DNA of 64,000 nt, from the NCBI RefSeq assembly GCF_024125425.1, contig NZ_JAMXWN010000011.1:1-64000 (forward strand), given 5' to 3'. Under the pieces are notes generated by a model. The model was not told the origin of the DNA, searched no databases, and was given only the letters and a program-made list of their open reading frames with translations. Positions 7,006 through 15,594 of this stretch are shown piece after piece (position 1 is the first letter of the stretch; every line of letters begins with the position of its first letter). Made by a program: the position numbers and the translations under genes. Origin of the DNA: Sporolactobacillus kofuensis. GTDB taxonomy: Bacteria > Bacillota > Bacilli > Bacillales > Sporolactobacillaceae.

Positions 7006-8739
7006 TTATACACGTACTTCGCCGGCAAAGAACTGTTTCATATTTTTAATCAATTCACTTAGATTTGTGCTGACAAATAACTTTTTTATCACTGATTTCT
7101 TCACAAGATCGGCTTGACATCCGTGAACAAAAACAGTCAAATTAGGAAAATCGCGGGCTAAATTTGTCAGTAAGTTGGAAACTGCGGAAGCAGATGTACG
7201 TTTTGAAAATGAAACGGCTAAGTAATTGGCTTTTTTCCGCAATAGAAGTTCTCGAACGACACTCAGCTCACCGGTTTCAGCCAAGAAGTTGGTTTTCCAC
7301 CCACTAATGGTGAATAAGTCGTCTACCAACTTTGTTCGTGTCAAACCGTTGAAAGAATCAAGATTGGCGATGACAACTTCACCAAGATCAAAATGAGAAA
7401 GCTGGTGGGATAGGCTTAACATCTTCCAACTCAAGAGTCTTAAAATGGTCATTGTCGCAATCAGGTAATCGGCAGTGATGAAGCGTTCCATCGTCAGACC
7501 TTCTTGAATCTCATCCAATGAGCGTTCAAATAATTTGATAAAGACATCTTCGATACGCATGCCGTCTGAGAGTGCATCAAGACAATCAACAGCCTTTACA
7601 CTATTTCCGTCAATTAGATAATTGATGTAGTCTGTCCAGGTTTGCCTTGCTTGCTTCACCATATCGCTGCTGTCCCAGCTCGTAATCGTCTCTACGGTCA
7701 GTGAAAGGTCACTAGGTAGTTGAATGACGTTGCTATTTGTTAATTTTACTCGAGGCAGAATGTCAGATCCTGCAGGATTGGTAAGAATAACCCCTTCTTC
7801 TCCTGTCGTTAATCGCACATGCGTAGCTGGCGGAAAGATATGAATAAAGTTAATGAATGAATAGCAAGTTTGTAAATCAAACAAATAATTGCGAACGCTG
7901 TCATTTAGAATAATTTGCATCGCTTTAGTCGCATACATTGGTTTCCGATAAGAACGATTTAAAGTCAGTGCAGAGTAGACATCGACAATCATCATGAGTT
8001 TAAGATGTTGATCATCCTTTTCTACATAGAGATGATCAGGATAACCACTACCATTCATCCGTTCATGATGTGCACGAACCACTCTACATGTTTCATTTGG
8101 AAAATGCATGTTTTTGAGAAGTTGGTATCCGTCCACAGTATGACGTGTGATCTTGCAGTATTCCCGCTGGCTGAGTTTTCCTTTTTTTAATAAGATATCC
8201 GTTGGTGTGTATAACTTGCCAATATCATGAAGCAAACAGCCAAGTATAAAATCATCATTTGTTTTCCAGTGGTTATGCCGAAAAAATAGGCTAGTCAATA
8301 CAAATACATCAAGTGAATGAATATAGCAGACTGGATCCCATTGCTTTAGACTATCAAGAAGCAAGCGAACGGTTGCGTTCGAATAATAACGGAGATAGAG
8401 CGATTGCAGCCATTTATAGGAAGATTCTGAGTGAAGAATGCGCCCATAACGAAGTTCATTGGCGATTTGTGCCATTTCAGTCTGGAATCGGGAGGTTAAT
8501 TCTTTTCGCTCGTGGGCAGTCATTCGCGAAACAGGCGTATATGTATTTTGAAAAGGGGCGACCGGTGCATCATAAATGGTAACAGAAGTAACCCCTATGT
8601 TTTTCAATGTTGTGACTAATTCAGCTGTGATCAGCATGCCGGATCGATAGAGCACAGAAGAATTAATATAGATGTCTTTTGCAAGAATGGTTCCGTCCTT
8701 CAAGTTTTCAACTGTTATAACTTTTGGCATTAGAGCCAT
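7006..8739 (-). CDS. HD-GYP domain protein with a degenerate B12-binding-like C-terminal module
   Basis: Predicted cytoplasmic cyclic-di-GMP phosphodiesterase. The N-terminal 60 residues resemble the short domain that often precedes HD-GYP (PKVITVENLKDGTILAKDIY). The HD-GYP domain spans roughly 130-300, with HDIGK at 171 and HHERMNGSGYP at 224. From about 368 to 448 there is an all-helical segment resembling the cap bundle of cobalamin-binding regulators. From 452 to the end (577) comes a Rossmann-like segment with SGWKTNFLAETG and YLAVSF strands. The cobalamin-ligating histidine of the DxHxxG motif is not there (DSFNGL instead), so B12 binding is doubtful. It is divergent from motAB, which fits a role in motility control. 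The start at 8739 has a gggag site only a few bases away; an ATG nine bases further in is the alternative. Confidence 0.8.
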   Translation of the reverse strand: MALMPKVITVENLKDGTILAKDIYINSSVLYRSGMLITAELVTTLKNIGVTSVTIYDAPVAPFQNTYTPVSRMTAHERKELTSRFQTEMAQIANELRYGRILHSESSYKWLQSLYLRYYSNATVRLLLDSLKQWDPVCYIHSLDVFVLTSLFFRHNHWKTNDDFILGCLLHDIGKLYTPTDILLKKGKLSQREYCKITRHTVDGYQLLKNMHFPNETCRVVRAHHERMNGSGYPDHLYVEKDDQHLKLMMIVDVYSALTLNRSYRKPMYATKAMQIILNDSVRNYLFDLQTCYSFINFIHIFPPATHVRLTTGEEGVILTNPAGSDILPRVKLTNSNVIQLPSDLSLTVETITSWDSSDMVKQARQTWTDYINYLIDGNSVKAVDCLDALSDGMRIEDVFIKLFERSLDEIQEGLTMERFITADYLIATMTILRLLSWKMLSLSHQLSHFDLGEVVIANLDSFNGLTRTKLVDDLFTISGWKTNFLAETGELSVVRELLLRKKANYLAVSFSKRTSASAVSNLLTNLARDFPNLTVFVHGCQADLVKKSVIKKLFVSTNLSELIKNMKQFFAGEVRV

Positions 8740-9127
8740 TCACTCCCGTTCGATAGTTTCCAAGTAGAAATGGAAAGCATTCGTGCTCAGCATTTAATAA
8801 CAAGATGGGATACGAAATCCCAAAACAAATAGGAATAAATGATCAACAGTACGTACAATAATCTGACATATTATTACAAGTTTCATTGTATCAAGTGTTT
8901 TCCAAAAACAAAAGTGAAATTTATCATTTAAATGATAGATTTTCTAACATTAACATTAAGTTAATGAAACATTTTCGAGAATTAAGAAATTGTAAATAGG
9001 AGAATAGACCTTACTTTATGAGGCGAATTGTGGGACAATTGATGGATTCTCGATATTCGCTTTATTTTTTCGTAAAAAAGCCGATAAAAAGAATAGAAAA
9101 GTACTAGAGCTGAAAGGGTTGACGTAC
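8740..9127. other. Divergent intergenic region between the HD-GYP gene and motA
   Basis: AT-rich 390-base region without a gene. It contains a perfect 16-base palindrome, tatcatttaaatgata, at 8922-8937. At 9080-9087 GCCGATAA matches a sigma-D -10 box, although the 15-base-spaced upstream tetramer is TTTA (9061-9064) rather than TAAA. The palindrome sits between the two divergent genes and could be a shared operator. Confidence 0.45.
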
Positions 9128-9964
9128 ATGGATGTTGCAACAGTCATCGGCTTGTTAGTCGGATTACTTTCCTTAGTGGTCGGATTCTTGTTGGAAGGCG
9201 GCGAACTTGTCGCTCTATTAAAGATTACTGCTTTTTTAATTGTGTTCGGGGGAACAATTGGCGCTGTTATTGTCAGTTTTCCGGGAAAGACATTGGCAAA
9301 GATTCCTTTTATTTTAAAATATGCCTTTGTTAAGCCAAAAGAACGTCCGATCGATACGATTGTCCACCTAATCGATCTCGCCAATATTTCACGACGAGAA
9401 GGGCTGCTTGCTTTGGAAGGTGAGCAGCAGAATTTTAAAGAGGATTCATTTATGTCCAATGGAATTCAAATGATTGTCGACGGCGTCGATTCGGATGTTA
9501 TTGATGATATATTGAATCGTGATATCGAACTCTATGAGCAGAAAATTCTTTCGATTGGCCGGATTTTTGAATCTGCCGGTGGCTATGCTCCGACGATGGG
9601 CATCATCGGGACTGTCATGGGGCTGGTTCACGTTCTTGGTAGCTTGGAGAATACCGCGGCTCTTGGTCCGGCAATTGCCGTTGCCTTTATCGCTACTTTA
9701 TATGGTGTCGGAAGTGCCAACGTCATCTATCTGCCCATCTATACAAAGATACGGAATAATCTTGCTAGCGATGTAATGATTCGTCAGTTGAAAACCGAAG
9801 GCATTTTGTCGATTCAATACGGTGAAAGCACGATGATTCTAAAGAAGAAGCTCTATGCTTTTTTAACGAATGAAGAATCGCAAAGAGTAGAGGAACGGCT
9901 TGCGAATAATCACGGCGGTGAAACAAACGCTGGTAATGTATACCAAGAAGTTGGCCAATCATGA
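9128..9964 (+). CDS. motA: Flagellar stator protein MotA
   Basis: Inner-membrane half of the ion-driven stator that turns the flagellar rotor. The 278-residue sequence has the four expected membrane segments: two near the N-terminus (VIGLLVGLLSLVVGF and ITAFLIVFGGTIGAVI) and two after residue 150 (GYAPTMGIIGTVMGLVHVL and AIAVAFIATLYGVGSANVIY). The cytoplasmic loop between them holds the charged rotor-contact region. I chose the ATG at 9128 because gaaaggg lies nine bases upstream; the frame also opens at a TTG at 9119. Its stop overlaps the motB start by four bases (ATGA), so the two are translationally coupled. The sequence alone does not separate a proton-driven MotA from a sodium-driven MotP. 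Confidence 0.93.
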   Translation: MDVATVIGLLVGLLSLVVGFLLEGGELVALLKITAFLIVFGGTIGAVIVSFPGKTLAKIPFILKYAFVKPKERPIDTIVHLIDLANISRREGLLALEGEQQNFKEDSFMSNGIQMIVDGVDSDVIDDILNRDIELYEQKILSIGRIFESAGGYAPTMGIIGTVMGLVHVLGSLENTAALGPAIAVAFIATLYGVGSANVIYLPIYTKIRNNLASDVMIRQLKTEGILSIQYGESTMILKKKLYAFLTNEESQRVEERLANNHGGETNAGNVYQEVGQS

Positions 9965-10746
9965 GTAGACCACGTAAGAAACGCTATTCAAGACCGGAGG
10001 AATCAAGTCATAATTCTGAGAGATGGCTTGTTACATATTCCGACTTAATCACGCTTTTACTTGTTTTTTTTATCGTCATGTATTCGATGAGTTCAATTGA
10101 AAATCAGAAATTTAATGCCTTAGTGTCTTCGTTAAAATCCTCGTTTCAAGGGGATTCGATCCTTCAGGGGATGGGGTATCCAAGTACCGATAAAGGACAG
10201 ACAAAACCGACAATACCTGTTGTGAAAAAATCAGATCCGGTAAGTAATCAAGAAAAAAAGAAAGATGCCAAGAAATTGGATGCATTGTATGTCCAGTTGG
10301 ATAAATACATAAAAGAAAACCATCTTAACCCGGACGTTTCGCTTGTTGAAACAACAAGAGGGGTTCAGTTGACCTTTCGTGAAAAAATCCTTTTTGACAT
10401 CGGTAAAGCAAACCTAAAAGGGAATGCAAAATCTATTCTTGGAAGAATCGGAACTATTTTGAACAGCGTTCCAAATGATGTAAGCGTTGAGGGACATACA
10501 GATAACACTCCATATCTTGACAAACATTCAAAAATTCATTCGAACTGGGAACTGTCGGGACTCAGAGCACAGAATGTCATGGATTACTTGATAAAAAAAG
10601 ATGGTCTGTCACCAAAGCGCATGCACTTTGTTGGTTATGGCGAGTATCATCCGATTGTTAAGAATGATTCACCTGAAAATAAGGCGAAGAACCGGCGCGT
10701 GAATATTGTTGTATTGAGAGAGAACAAAACAGCCGATTCTAATTGA
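9961..10746 (+). CDS. motB: Flagellar stator protein MotB
   Basis: Partner of MotA that anchors the stator to peptidoglycan and carries the ion-binding aspartate. A basic N-terminus is followed by the single membrane helix starting WLVTYSDLITLLLVFFIVMYS, in which the aspartate is the conserved ion site. A linker of about 90 residues leads to a C-terminal OmpA-like domain (about 130-255) with VEGHTDNTPY, the LSGLRAQNVMDYL helix and NRRVNIVV, which bind diaminopimelate-type peptidoglycan. The length of 261 is normal. It overlaps motA by four bases. Confidence 0.93.
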   Translation: MSRPRKKRYSRPEESSHNSERWLVTYSDLITLLLVFFIVMYSMSSIENQKFNALVSSLKSSFQGDSILQGMGYPSTDKGQTKPTIPVVKKSDPVSNQEKKKDAKKLDALYVQLDKYIKENHLNPDVSLVETTRGVQLTFREKILFDIGKANLKGNAKSILGRIGTILNSVPNDVSVEGHTDNTPYLDKHSKIHSNWELSGLRAQNVMDYLIKKDGLSPKRMHFVGYGEYHPIVKNDSPENKAKNRRVNIVVLRENKTADSN

Positions 10747-10783
10747 ATTGTGGTTGAATGAGTAGATTCTGCATTGACGATGA

Positions 10784-10812
10784 TTGCATCAGGTTCCTCA
10801 AACAGATATATT
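10784..10812 (+). promoter_or_regulatory. Promoter of the SGNH-like gene
   Basis: TTGCAT (10784-10789) and TATATT (10807-10812) are 17 bases apart. Their position inside the longest open frame argues that translation of that frame starts downstream, at 10868. Confidence 0.5.
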
Positions 10813-10867
10813 AAGTGAAAGAGAAAGAAAAATATTTCATGATGATATAAAGTTAAGGGTGAGCGGA

Positions 10868-11650
10868 GTGAAAAAATTCTGGCTGATTATGGTCATACTG
10901 CTTTGTCTGTTGAGTGTGATCGGAGGTAAACTGTACTGGAATCACCGGTTGAATCAGGTGAGAGCATCTTCAGCAATTCAATCGCAAGATGAACTGTCCG
11001 GCTTGAACGCCGAAAGCAGTGATTCTTCCGATTCTTTGGTGATGAAGAAGATAAAGAAGCTGCCTAGCGGTTTGCAGAAAGCTGCGATCAATGCCTATAA
11101 GAAAAACGGACAGGTCCAAATTAGCTTAATTGGTAGTGAGAATACTCAAGGACTGGCAATGCTATTGCAGCAGCAATTTGATAAAGTTTATGGGGCATCC
11201 TTCTTTAAAGTAACGGTTCAGGATTTATCGAAGAGTAATTCTTTAGCATTGAATCAAGCAAAAATACAGGATTTGATGAAGAACGTCAATGGACAGCCGG
11301 ACGCCATCATCTTTACACCACTACTTTATAACGATGACCGTAATGTAAGCACCGAGGATACCGAAACCGTCACCTCACTACTCGAGGAGAAGGCCAAGAT
11401 TAAATATCCGAAAGCTGCATTCTTTGTATCGTTACCAAATTATTCGTCGAACCAATCGTATATGAATCGTCGCATTGATCAATTGAAAACCTACATACAA
11501 AAGCAAAAGATTGATGAAATCAATTATCTATCGAAATGGCCGAAAGGTGCCAAACGCGTAGATGTGGTTGGTTCGGATGGACATACGATGAACAAATCCG
11601 GCCAAAAAATTTGGATTGACTATGTCAGCGACAAATGGGGTCTCAAATAA
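10868..11650 (+). CDS. Membrane-anchored SGNH/GDSL-hydrolase-like protein
   Basis: A 260-residue protein starting with a single hydrophobic segment (KKFWLIMVILLCLLSVIGG), hence a signal anchor or signal peptide, with the rest outside the membrane. The body resembles SGNH-fold hydrolases: an opening strand VQISLIGSENTQ, where the usual GDS serine motif is replaced by GSE, a central DAIIFTPLLYND block, and GSDGHTMNKSGQKIWIDYV near the C-terminus, which occupies the place of the catalytic Asp-x-x-His. With the serine block altered, activity is uncertain. The GTG start is picked because aagggtga precedes it and the anchor follows at once; the frame itself opens at 10784. It lies 121 bases downstream of motB with its own promoter and terminator. 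Confidence 0.6.
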   Translation: MKKFWLIMVILLCLLSVIGGKLYWNHRLNQVRASSAIQSQDELSGLNAESSDSSDSLVMKKIKKLPSGLQKAAINAYKKNGQVQISLIGSENTQGLAMLLQQQFDKVYGASFFKVTVQDLSKSNSLALNQAKIQDLMKNVNGQPDAIIFTPLLYNDDRNVSTEDTETVTSLLEEKAKIKYPKAAFFVSLPNYSSNQSYMNRRIDQLKTYIQKQKIDEINYLSKWPKGAKRVDVVGSDGHTMNKSGQKIWIDYVSDKWGLK

Positions 11651-11667
11651 TTCATTAGCACAATAAG

Positions 11668-11701
11668 AAACCGGCTAGCGAGAAGCTAGCCGGTTTTTTA
11701 A
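11668..11701 (+). terminator. Intrinsic terminator after the SGNH-like gene
   Basis: A 12-bp stem (11668-11679 with 11685-11696), rich in G and C, is followed by six T. Confidence 0.92.
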
Positions 11702-11745
11702 AGGATCGCCCGCGGAAAGGGAGCAACTTCACTGAAGCACATGTT
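11701..11745 (+). repeat. Fragment of the interspersed repeat, copy A7
   Basis: The sequence ggatcgcccgcggaaaggga matches the right-hand block of the family (compare ggatcgcccgcggctgtcc of copy A1), but the left part is missing. It again begins right after a terminator and keeps the orientation of the upstream gene. Confidence 0.5.
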
Positions 11746-11819
11746 TGGTTAGTAAAGTCGCAAAAGAGTGACAGCCAAGAACCGTGCTTAGCCTCGTTTT
11801 TTAACATGGGCTGAACCAT

Positions 11820-12971
11820 TTACTTTTGATGCATGCCTAGATTCCACACACGCGCAATATTGGCTGCCGTTCTTACGATGTTCGGTTTAGCATCTTTCAA
11901 AGCATCTTCGAGAGAAACAGCACCGGGTACAACTGAAAAAAGTGCATCAATGCCATGGGACAACACGGCGTTACACCCCTCAGAGAGCGATCCGGCAAGA
12001 GCAATAACAGGAATGCCTTGTTGCTTCGCACAACTCGCGACGCCAATCGGTGTCTTTCCATAGATTGTTTGACCATCAATTTTTCCTTCTCCGGTAATCA
12101 CCAGTGAAGCGCCAATGACTTTTTGTGCGAGTTTTGATTCTTTAATGACTAAATCAATGCCAGGGCTGAGTTTGCCCTGTAGAAAGAAGAGGGTTCCCGC
12201 ACCCAAACCACCTGCAGCACCTGCTCCTGGAATTTGTTCAATATTCACACCAAATTGATCATGAACAACAGTCGCAAAGTTGTGCAGTGCATGATCCAAT
12301 TGGCTGACTTCTTCTTCCGAAGCACCTTTTTGTGGCCCGTAGATAGCGGATGCTCCTTTTTGCCCGGTGAGTGGATTGGTTACATCGGTAGCCGCTTCAA
12401 CATGTAATTCATGAAGGCGCGGATCGATTGCAGACAGATCAATGGAGTCAAGTTGAGCAAGCGCTGCGCCTCCAAAAGGTAATTCTTGCCCTTGTTTGTT
12501 CAGCAAACGTGCACCCAGTGCTTGGGCCATACCACAACCGCCATCATTTGTGGCACTGCCGCCGAGTCCAAGAATGAGGTGTCTCGCCCCATGATCCATT
12601 GCAGAACGAATTAATTCGCCGACACCATAAGTGGTTGTAATTAAGGGATTCCGTTCTGTCGGAGTGAGATGTTCTATTCCGGATGCGGCTGCCATTTCAA
12701 TGACTGCGGTTGAACCGTTGTTGATCAGCCCGAAGAAAGCAGAGATGGGTTTGCCGAGCGGACCGGTAACTTTTTGAGTAATTAGTTCACCTTCTCCGGC
12801 ATCAACAAGCGAACGAACAGTGCCTTCACCGCCGTCTGCCATCGGTACAAGTACATAGTCAGCATCTGGCCAAACGTGCTGCATGCCTTCCTTTATGGCT
12901 TGGGCAGCTTCAAGAGCAGTCAGACATTCTTTAAAAGAATCAGGTGCAATAACAATTTTAAACGTATTCAT
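11820..12971 (-). CDS. glxK: Glycerate kinase (GlxK/GarK family)
   Basis: Phosphorylates D-glycerate, feeding it into glycolysis as 2- or 3-phosphoglycerate. Family blocks are clear: KIVIAPDSFKECLTALEAA at the start, PMADGGEGTVRSLV near 45, GLGGSATNDGGCGMAQALG near 137, GAGAAGGLGAGTLFFL near 240 and TGEGKIDGQTIYGKTP near 285. The start at 12971 is preceded by aaaggatg at the right distance; an in-frame ATG twelve bases upstream overlaps that site. The 383 residues match the family. It is a single gene between unrelated units. Confidence 0.92.
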   Translation of the reverse strand: MNTFKIVIAPDSFKECLTALEAAQAIKEGMQHVWPDADYVLVPMADGGEGTVRSLVDAGEGELITQKVTGPLGKPISAFFGLINNGSTAVIEMAAASGIEHLTPTERNPLITTTYGVGELIRSAMDHGARHLILGLGGSATNDGGCGMAQALGARLLNKQGQELPFGGAALAQLDSIDLSAIDPRLHELHVEAATDVTNPLTGQKGASAIYGPQKGASEEEVSQLDHALHNFATVVHDQFGVNIEQIPGAGAAGGLGAGTLFFLQGKLSPGIDLVIKESKLAQKVIGASLVITGEGKIDGQTIYGKTPIGVASCAKQQGIPVIALAGSLSEGCNAVLSHGIDALFSVVPGAVSLEDALKDAKPNIVRTAANIARVWNLGMHQK

Positions 12972-13116
12972 GAATGAACTCATCCTTTGAATGACATTCT
13001 TGTTCTTATTTTAACAGAATTCAGTGTCACATTAAGTCATGTCGTGCTATTTCCCAGGAAATGATTCATGAAGACACAGATCGAAAGTCAAAATTGATAA
13101 TTTTTCCTTCTATAAT

Positions 13117-13149
13117 AAAAGGATCCTGTATCATTGTCAGGATCCTTTT
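13117..13149 (-). terminator. Intrinsic terminator after the M24 peptidase gene
   Basis: A 12-bp perfect stem (13117-13128 with 13138-13149) lies 13 bases past the stop at 13162, with A/T-rich flanks on both sides. Confidence 0.8.
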
Positions 13150-13161
13150 AAGGGGACAAAT

Positions 13162-14424
13162 TTATTTTAGATTGCTGTTGTTTTCTGCCATGTAGCTTTC
13201 AATTTCATCTGTCGTACGTGGCAAGCCGGTTGTGAGTACTTCAGCACCGGTTTCAGTTACGAGAAGATCATCCTCAATACGGATGCCAATACTTTCTTCA
13301 GGAATATAGAGGCCGGGTTCATTGGTAATCACTTCACCCGGGACAAGTTCCATTTCACGATAGGGACCAACATCATGTGTATCAAGGCCGAGCGAATGAC
13401 TGACCCCATGAAAATAATAGTTTGTTAATTCTTCTGGGCGTTTAATCAAGCCAATGTTCATTAATTCTTCGGTATAGAAGTCAATAGTGAATTTATTGAG
13501 ATCCTTGAATGCGATGCCTGGCTTGGTCATCTTGGTTACGGCTTGGTTGCAACGCAAGACTAAATCGTAAATTGTTTTTTGCCTAGACGTGAATGTGCCG
13601 TTAACTGGGAAGGTATAACTAATGTCGCCATTGTAGAGTTTGTGTTGTGCACCAAGATCGAGAAGAACAAGATCTCCATTTTCAGCAGTTCCCATGTTGG
13701 CGGAGTAATGGAGCACAGTTCCGTTAAATCCACTGGCAAGAATGGTTGGAAATGCGAATTCAGTACATCCTCGACTTTTCAATGTAAAATTAAAGTAGGC
13801 CTCTAATTCATATTCTTTCATGCCCGGCTTTGCATTTGCCAGCACATGCTTAATGCCATCCGCAGTAATTTTTCCCGCTTCGCGAATTAAGTCAATTTCT
13901 TCAGCTGATTTAACAACACGGAATTTGCAAATGACAGGATACACATTGTGTATAGTAAGATACGGATAAGTGACGGCTGCTTCTGCAGCAAATTTATTTG
14001 ATGGCTTTGCAGAGAATTCCCATGATTTCGCCTCAAGATCAGCATATAAGTGTTTGTAGACGCGATTATCCAACTGAGAGTGAATGTAACTGTCAAATTT
14101 ATCGATCAACTCGATATTCTGAACCCCGGAGGCATCCTGTGCTTCGTTCGGGGTAATCGTTTCCCCAACCCATCGTGCCATCCAAGGATCGGCGCGTTGA
14201 ATGAATAACGTTTCCTCAACCTGTCCACCAAATTTGGCGGCAACAAAGATAACTTTTGCCTCCGTAATTCCGGTCATATAATAAAAGTTGCGGTTCGGGT
14301 AGAACGGATAGCTCTCATCTGCTGATTGATGCGCAGCTTCGCCGGCAAATAGGACTGTCAGCGATTGGTCTTCTAATGTCTCATAGAGTTTCTTACGGTT
14401 CCGAATAAAAAAAGTCTTGTCCAT
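13162..14424 (-). CDS. pepP: Aminopeptidase P family (M24B) metallopeptidase
   Basis: Cytoplasmic dinuclear-metal peptidase that removes N-terminal residues preceding proline. An N-terminal creatinase-like domain (about 1-170, FYPNRNFYYMTGITEA) precedes the pita-bread catalytic domain. Expected metal ligands are in order: aspartates in LLDLGAQ and NGDISYTFP, the histidine in HGVSHSLGLDTHD, then glutamates in NEPGLYI and GIRIEDDLLV. I chose the ATG at 14424 because agaagga sits five bases before it; the open frame extends 19 codons upstream without a good site. The product of 420 residues is normal. It stands alone, with its own terminator. Confidence 0.9.
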   Translation of the reverse strand: MDKTFFIRNRKKLYETLEDQSLTVLFAGEAAHQSADESYPFYPNRNFYYMTGITEAKVIFVAAKFGGQVEETLFIQRADPWMARWVGETITPNEAQDASGVQNIELIDKFDSYIHSQLDNRVYKHLYADLEAKSWEFSAKPSNKFAAEAAVTYPYLTIHNVYPVICKFRVVKSAEEIDLIREAGKITADGIKHVLANAKPGMKEYELEAYFNFTLKSRGCTEFAFPTILASGFNGTVLHYSANMGTAENGDLVLLDLGAQHKLYNGDISYTFPVNGTFTSRQKTIYDLVLRCNQAVTKMTKPGIAFKDLNKFTIDFYTEELMNIGLIKRPEELTNYYFHGVSHSLGLDTHDVGPYREMELVPGEVITNEPGLYIPEESIGIRIEDDLLVTETGAEVLTTGLPRTTDEIESYMAENNSNLK

Positions 14425-14544
14425 GCAAATCCTTCTTTCTGCTATAGATTCTTCCACTTTCATTCTATCACGGTCCTGCAATTCATTCGCATGATAAAAC
14501 GAAACCCTTTTGCAGATGCGAGAAGGCTTTCGTGATCCGCTGCA

Positions 14545-15291
14545 TCATTGTTTTCTAGAGACTTTTCTTTTTAACCAGATGATCTTTGTGAAAAACTGTG
14601 CGTGACCAACGACATTGCGCTTCCACATTCTGCGCGGTTCGAGTGCCATACGGAACAACCACTCGAGATTTAATAGTCGCATCAATTTCGGCGCACGTGG
14701 TTTCGTGCCCGAGGCAAAATCTATAAATCCGCCAACGGCTACGCGTGCCATGGGTTCCAATACGCTAGAATTTCGATCAATAAACTTTTCTTGAAGTGGC
14801 ATACCCATCCCAACGAGTAAAACATCGGCATTGGAATAATTAATGGTTTCCACAACTTCCTGATCAGAAGTAAAATATCCGTTATGAGCACCGACGACTT
14901 TCAGATTAGGAAATTGGGTTTGAAGGTTACGTGCAGCAGTTTGAACAATTGTGTCTGATGAGCCGAGCAAATATACGGACCATTGATGTTCCACACATTT
15001 ATGTAAAAGTAGAGGGATTAGATCCGTACCGTTTAAATTTTCGTCGAGTGTCACACCCCAAATTTTTGCCCCTAATTTAATCCCAATCCCATCATTGAGC
15101 AGGTAGTCGGCACGATTAAGAACAGCGTTGTAGTCAGGATCTTTTTGTGCAATGTTGTACCCATGATCATTCAGAAAATAGAGGTTCATGGTTTGATGCG
15201 ACATCAGCTTGTTGGTAAACAGATCAACGAATGACTGCTTCGTGCGAAAATCGTTCATATATAAAGTGCCCACTTGTTTCTTTTCAACCAT
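14545..15291 (-). CDS. tagA: TagA/WecG-type N-acetylmannosaminyltransferase (GT26)
   Basis: Adds N-acetylmannosamine to undecaprenyl-diphospho-GlcNAc, the second step of the wall teichoic acid linkage unit, at the cytoplasmic membrane face. Family features: NLYFLNDHGYNIA near the start, the ADYLLNDGIGI block with the catalytic aspartate near 66, LLGSSDTIVQ near 105, LLVGMGMPLQEKFI near 160, and the C-terminal basic membrane-binding part (RAPKLMRLLNLEWLFRM, EPRRMWKR). It is 248 residues. It faces away from tagO across a 300-base gap, so the first two linkage-unit enzymes are neighbours. No tagB, tagD or tagF operon is in the window. Confidence 0.9.
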   Translation of the reverse strand: MVEKKQVGTLYMNDFRTKQSFVDLFTNKLMSHQTMNLYFLNDHGYNIAQKDPDYNAVLNRADYLLNDGIGIKLGAKIWGVTLDENLNGTDLIPLLLHKCVEHQWSVYLLGSSDTIVQTAARNLQTQFPNLKVVGAHNGYFTSDQEVVETINYSNADVLLVGMGMPLQEKFIDRNSSVLEPMARVAVGGFIDFASGTKPRAPKLMRLLNLEWLFRMALEPRRMWKRNVVGHAQFFTKIIWLKRKVSRKQ

Positions 15292-15594
15292 TCATGATCC
15301 CGTCCTTATGTTATGAATATACTCTCATCAGCATCTCTAAATTAAGGCCATTTTATCCGTTTATCATTGGTAATGATTGCTTGCAATCATCAAAAAAATA
15401 CCGCATTTTAGTGCCCAAGACTCTTAATATTGTAAACTAATTTTAACGGATTGTGGATATCATTGAGAGATTGTAAAGAAAGCAGTGGCATTGTATTTAC
15501 AATGTGTTATAATTCCGTATATGAGAAGTTTTCGAGAATGTTAACGTGAAAATGACTTCAATCCGAATTTATTGATAAGGGCGGGACTGACACG
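15292..15594. other. Divergent promoter region of tagA and tagO
   Basis: The region contains an extended -10 box (TGTTATAAT, 15506-15513) reading towards tagO. Overlapping its upstream side is the perfect inverted repeat CATTGT-N4-ACAATG (15489-15504), a possible operator or just symmetrical promoter DNA. No gene is seen. Confidence 0.45.
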
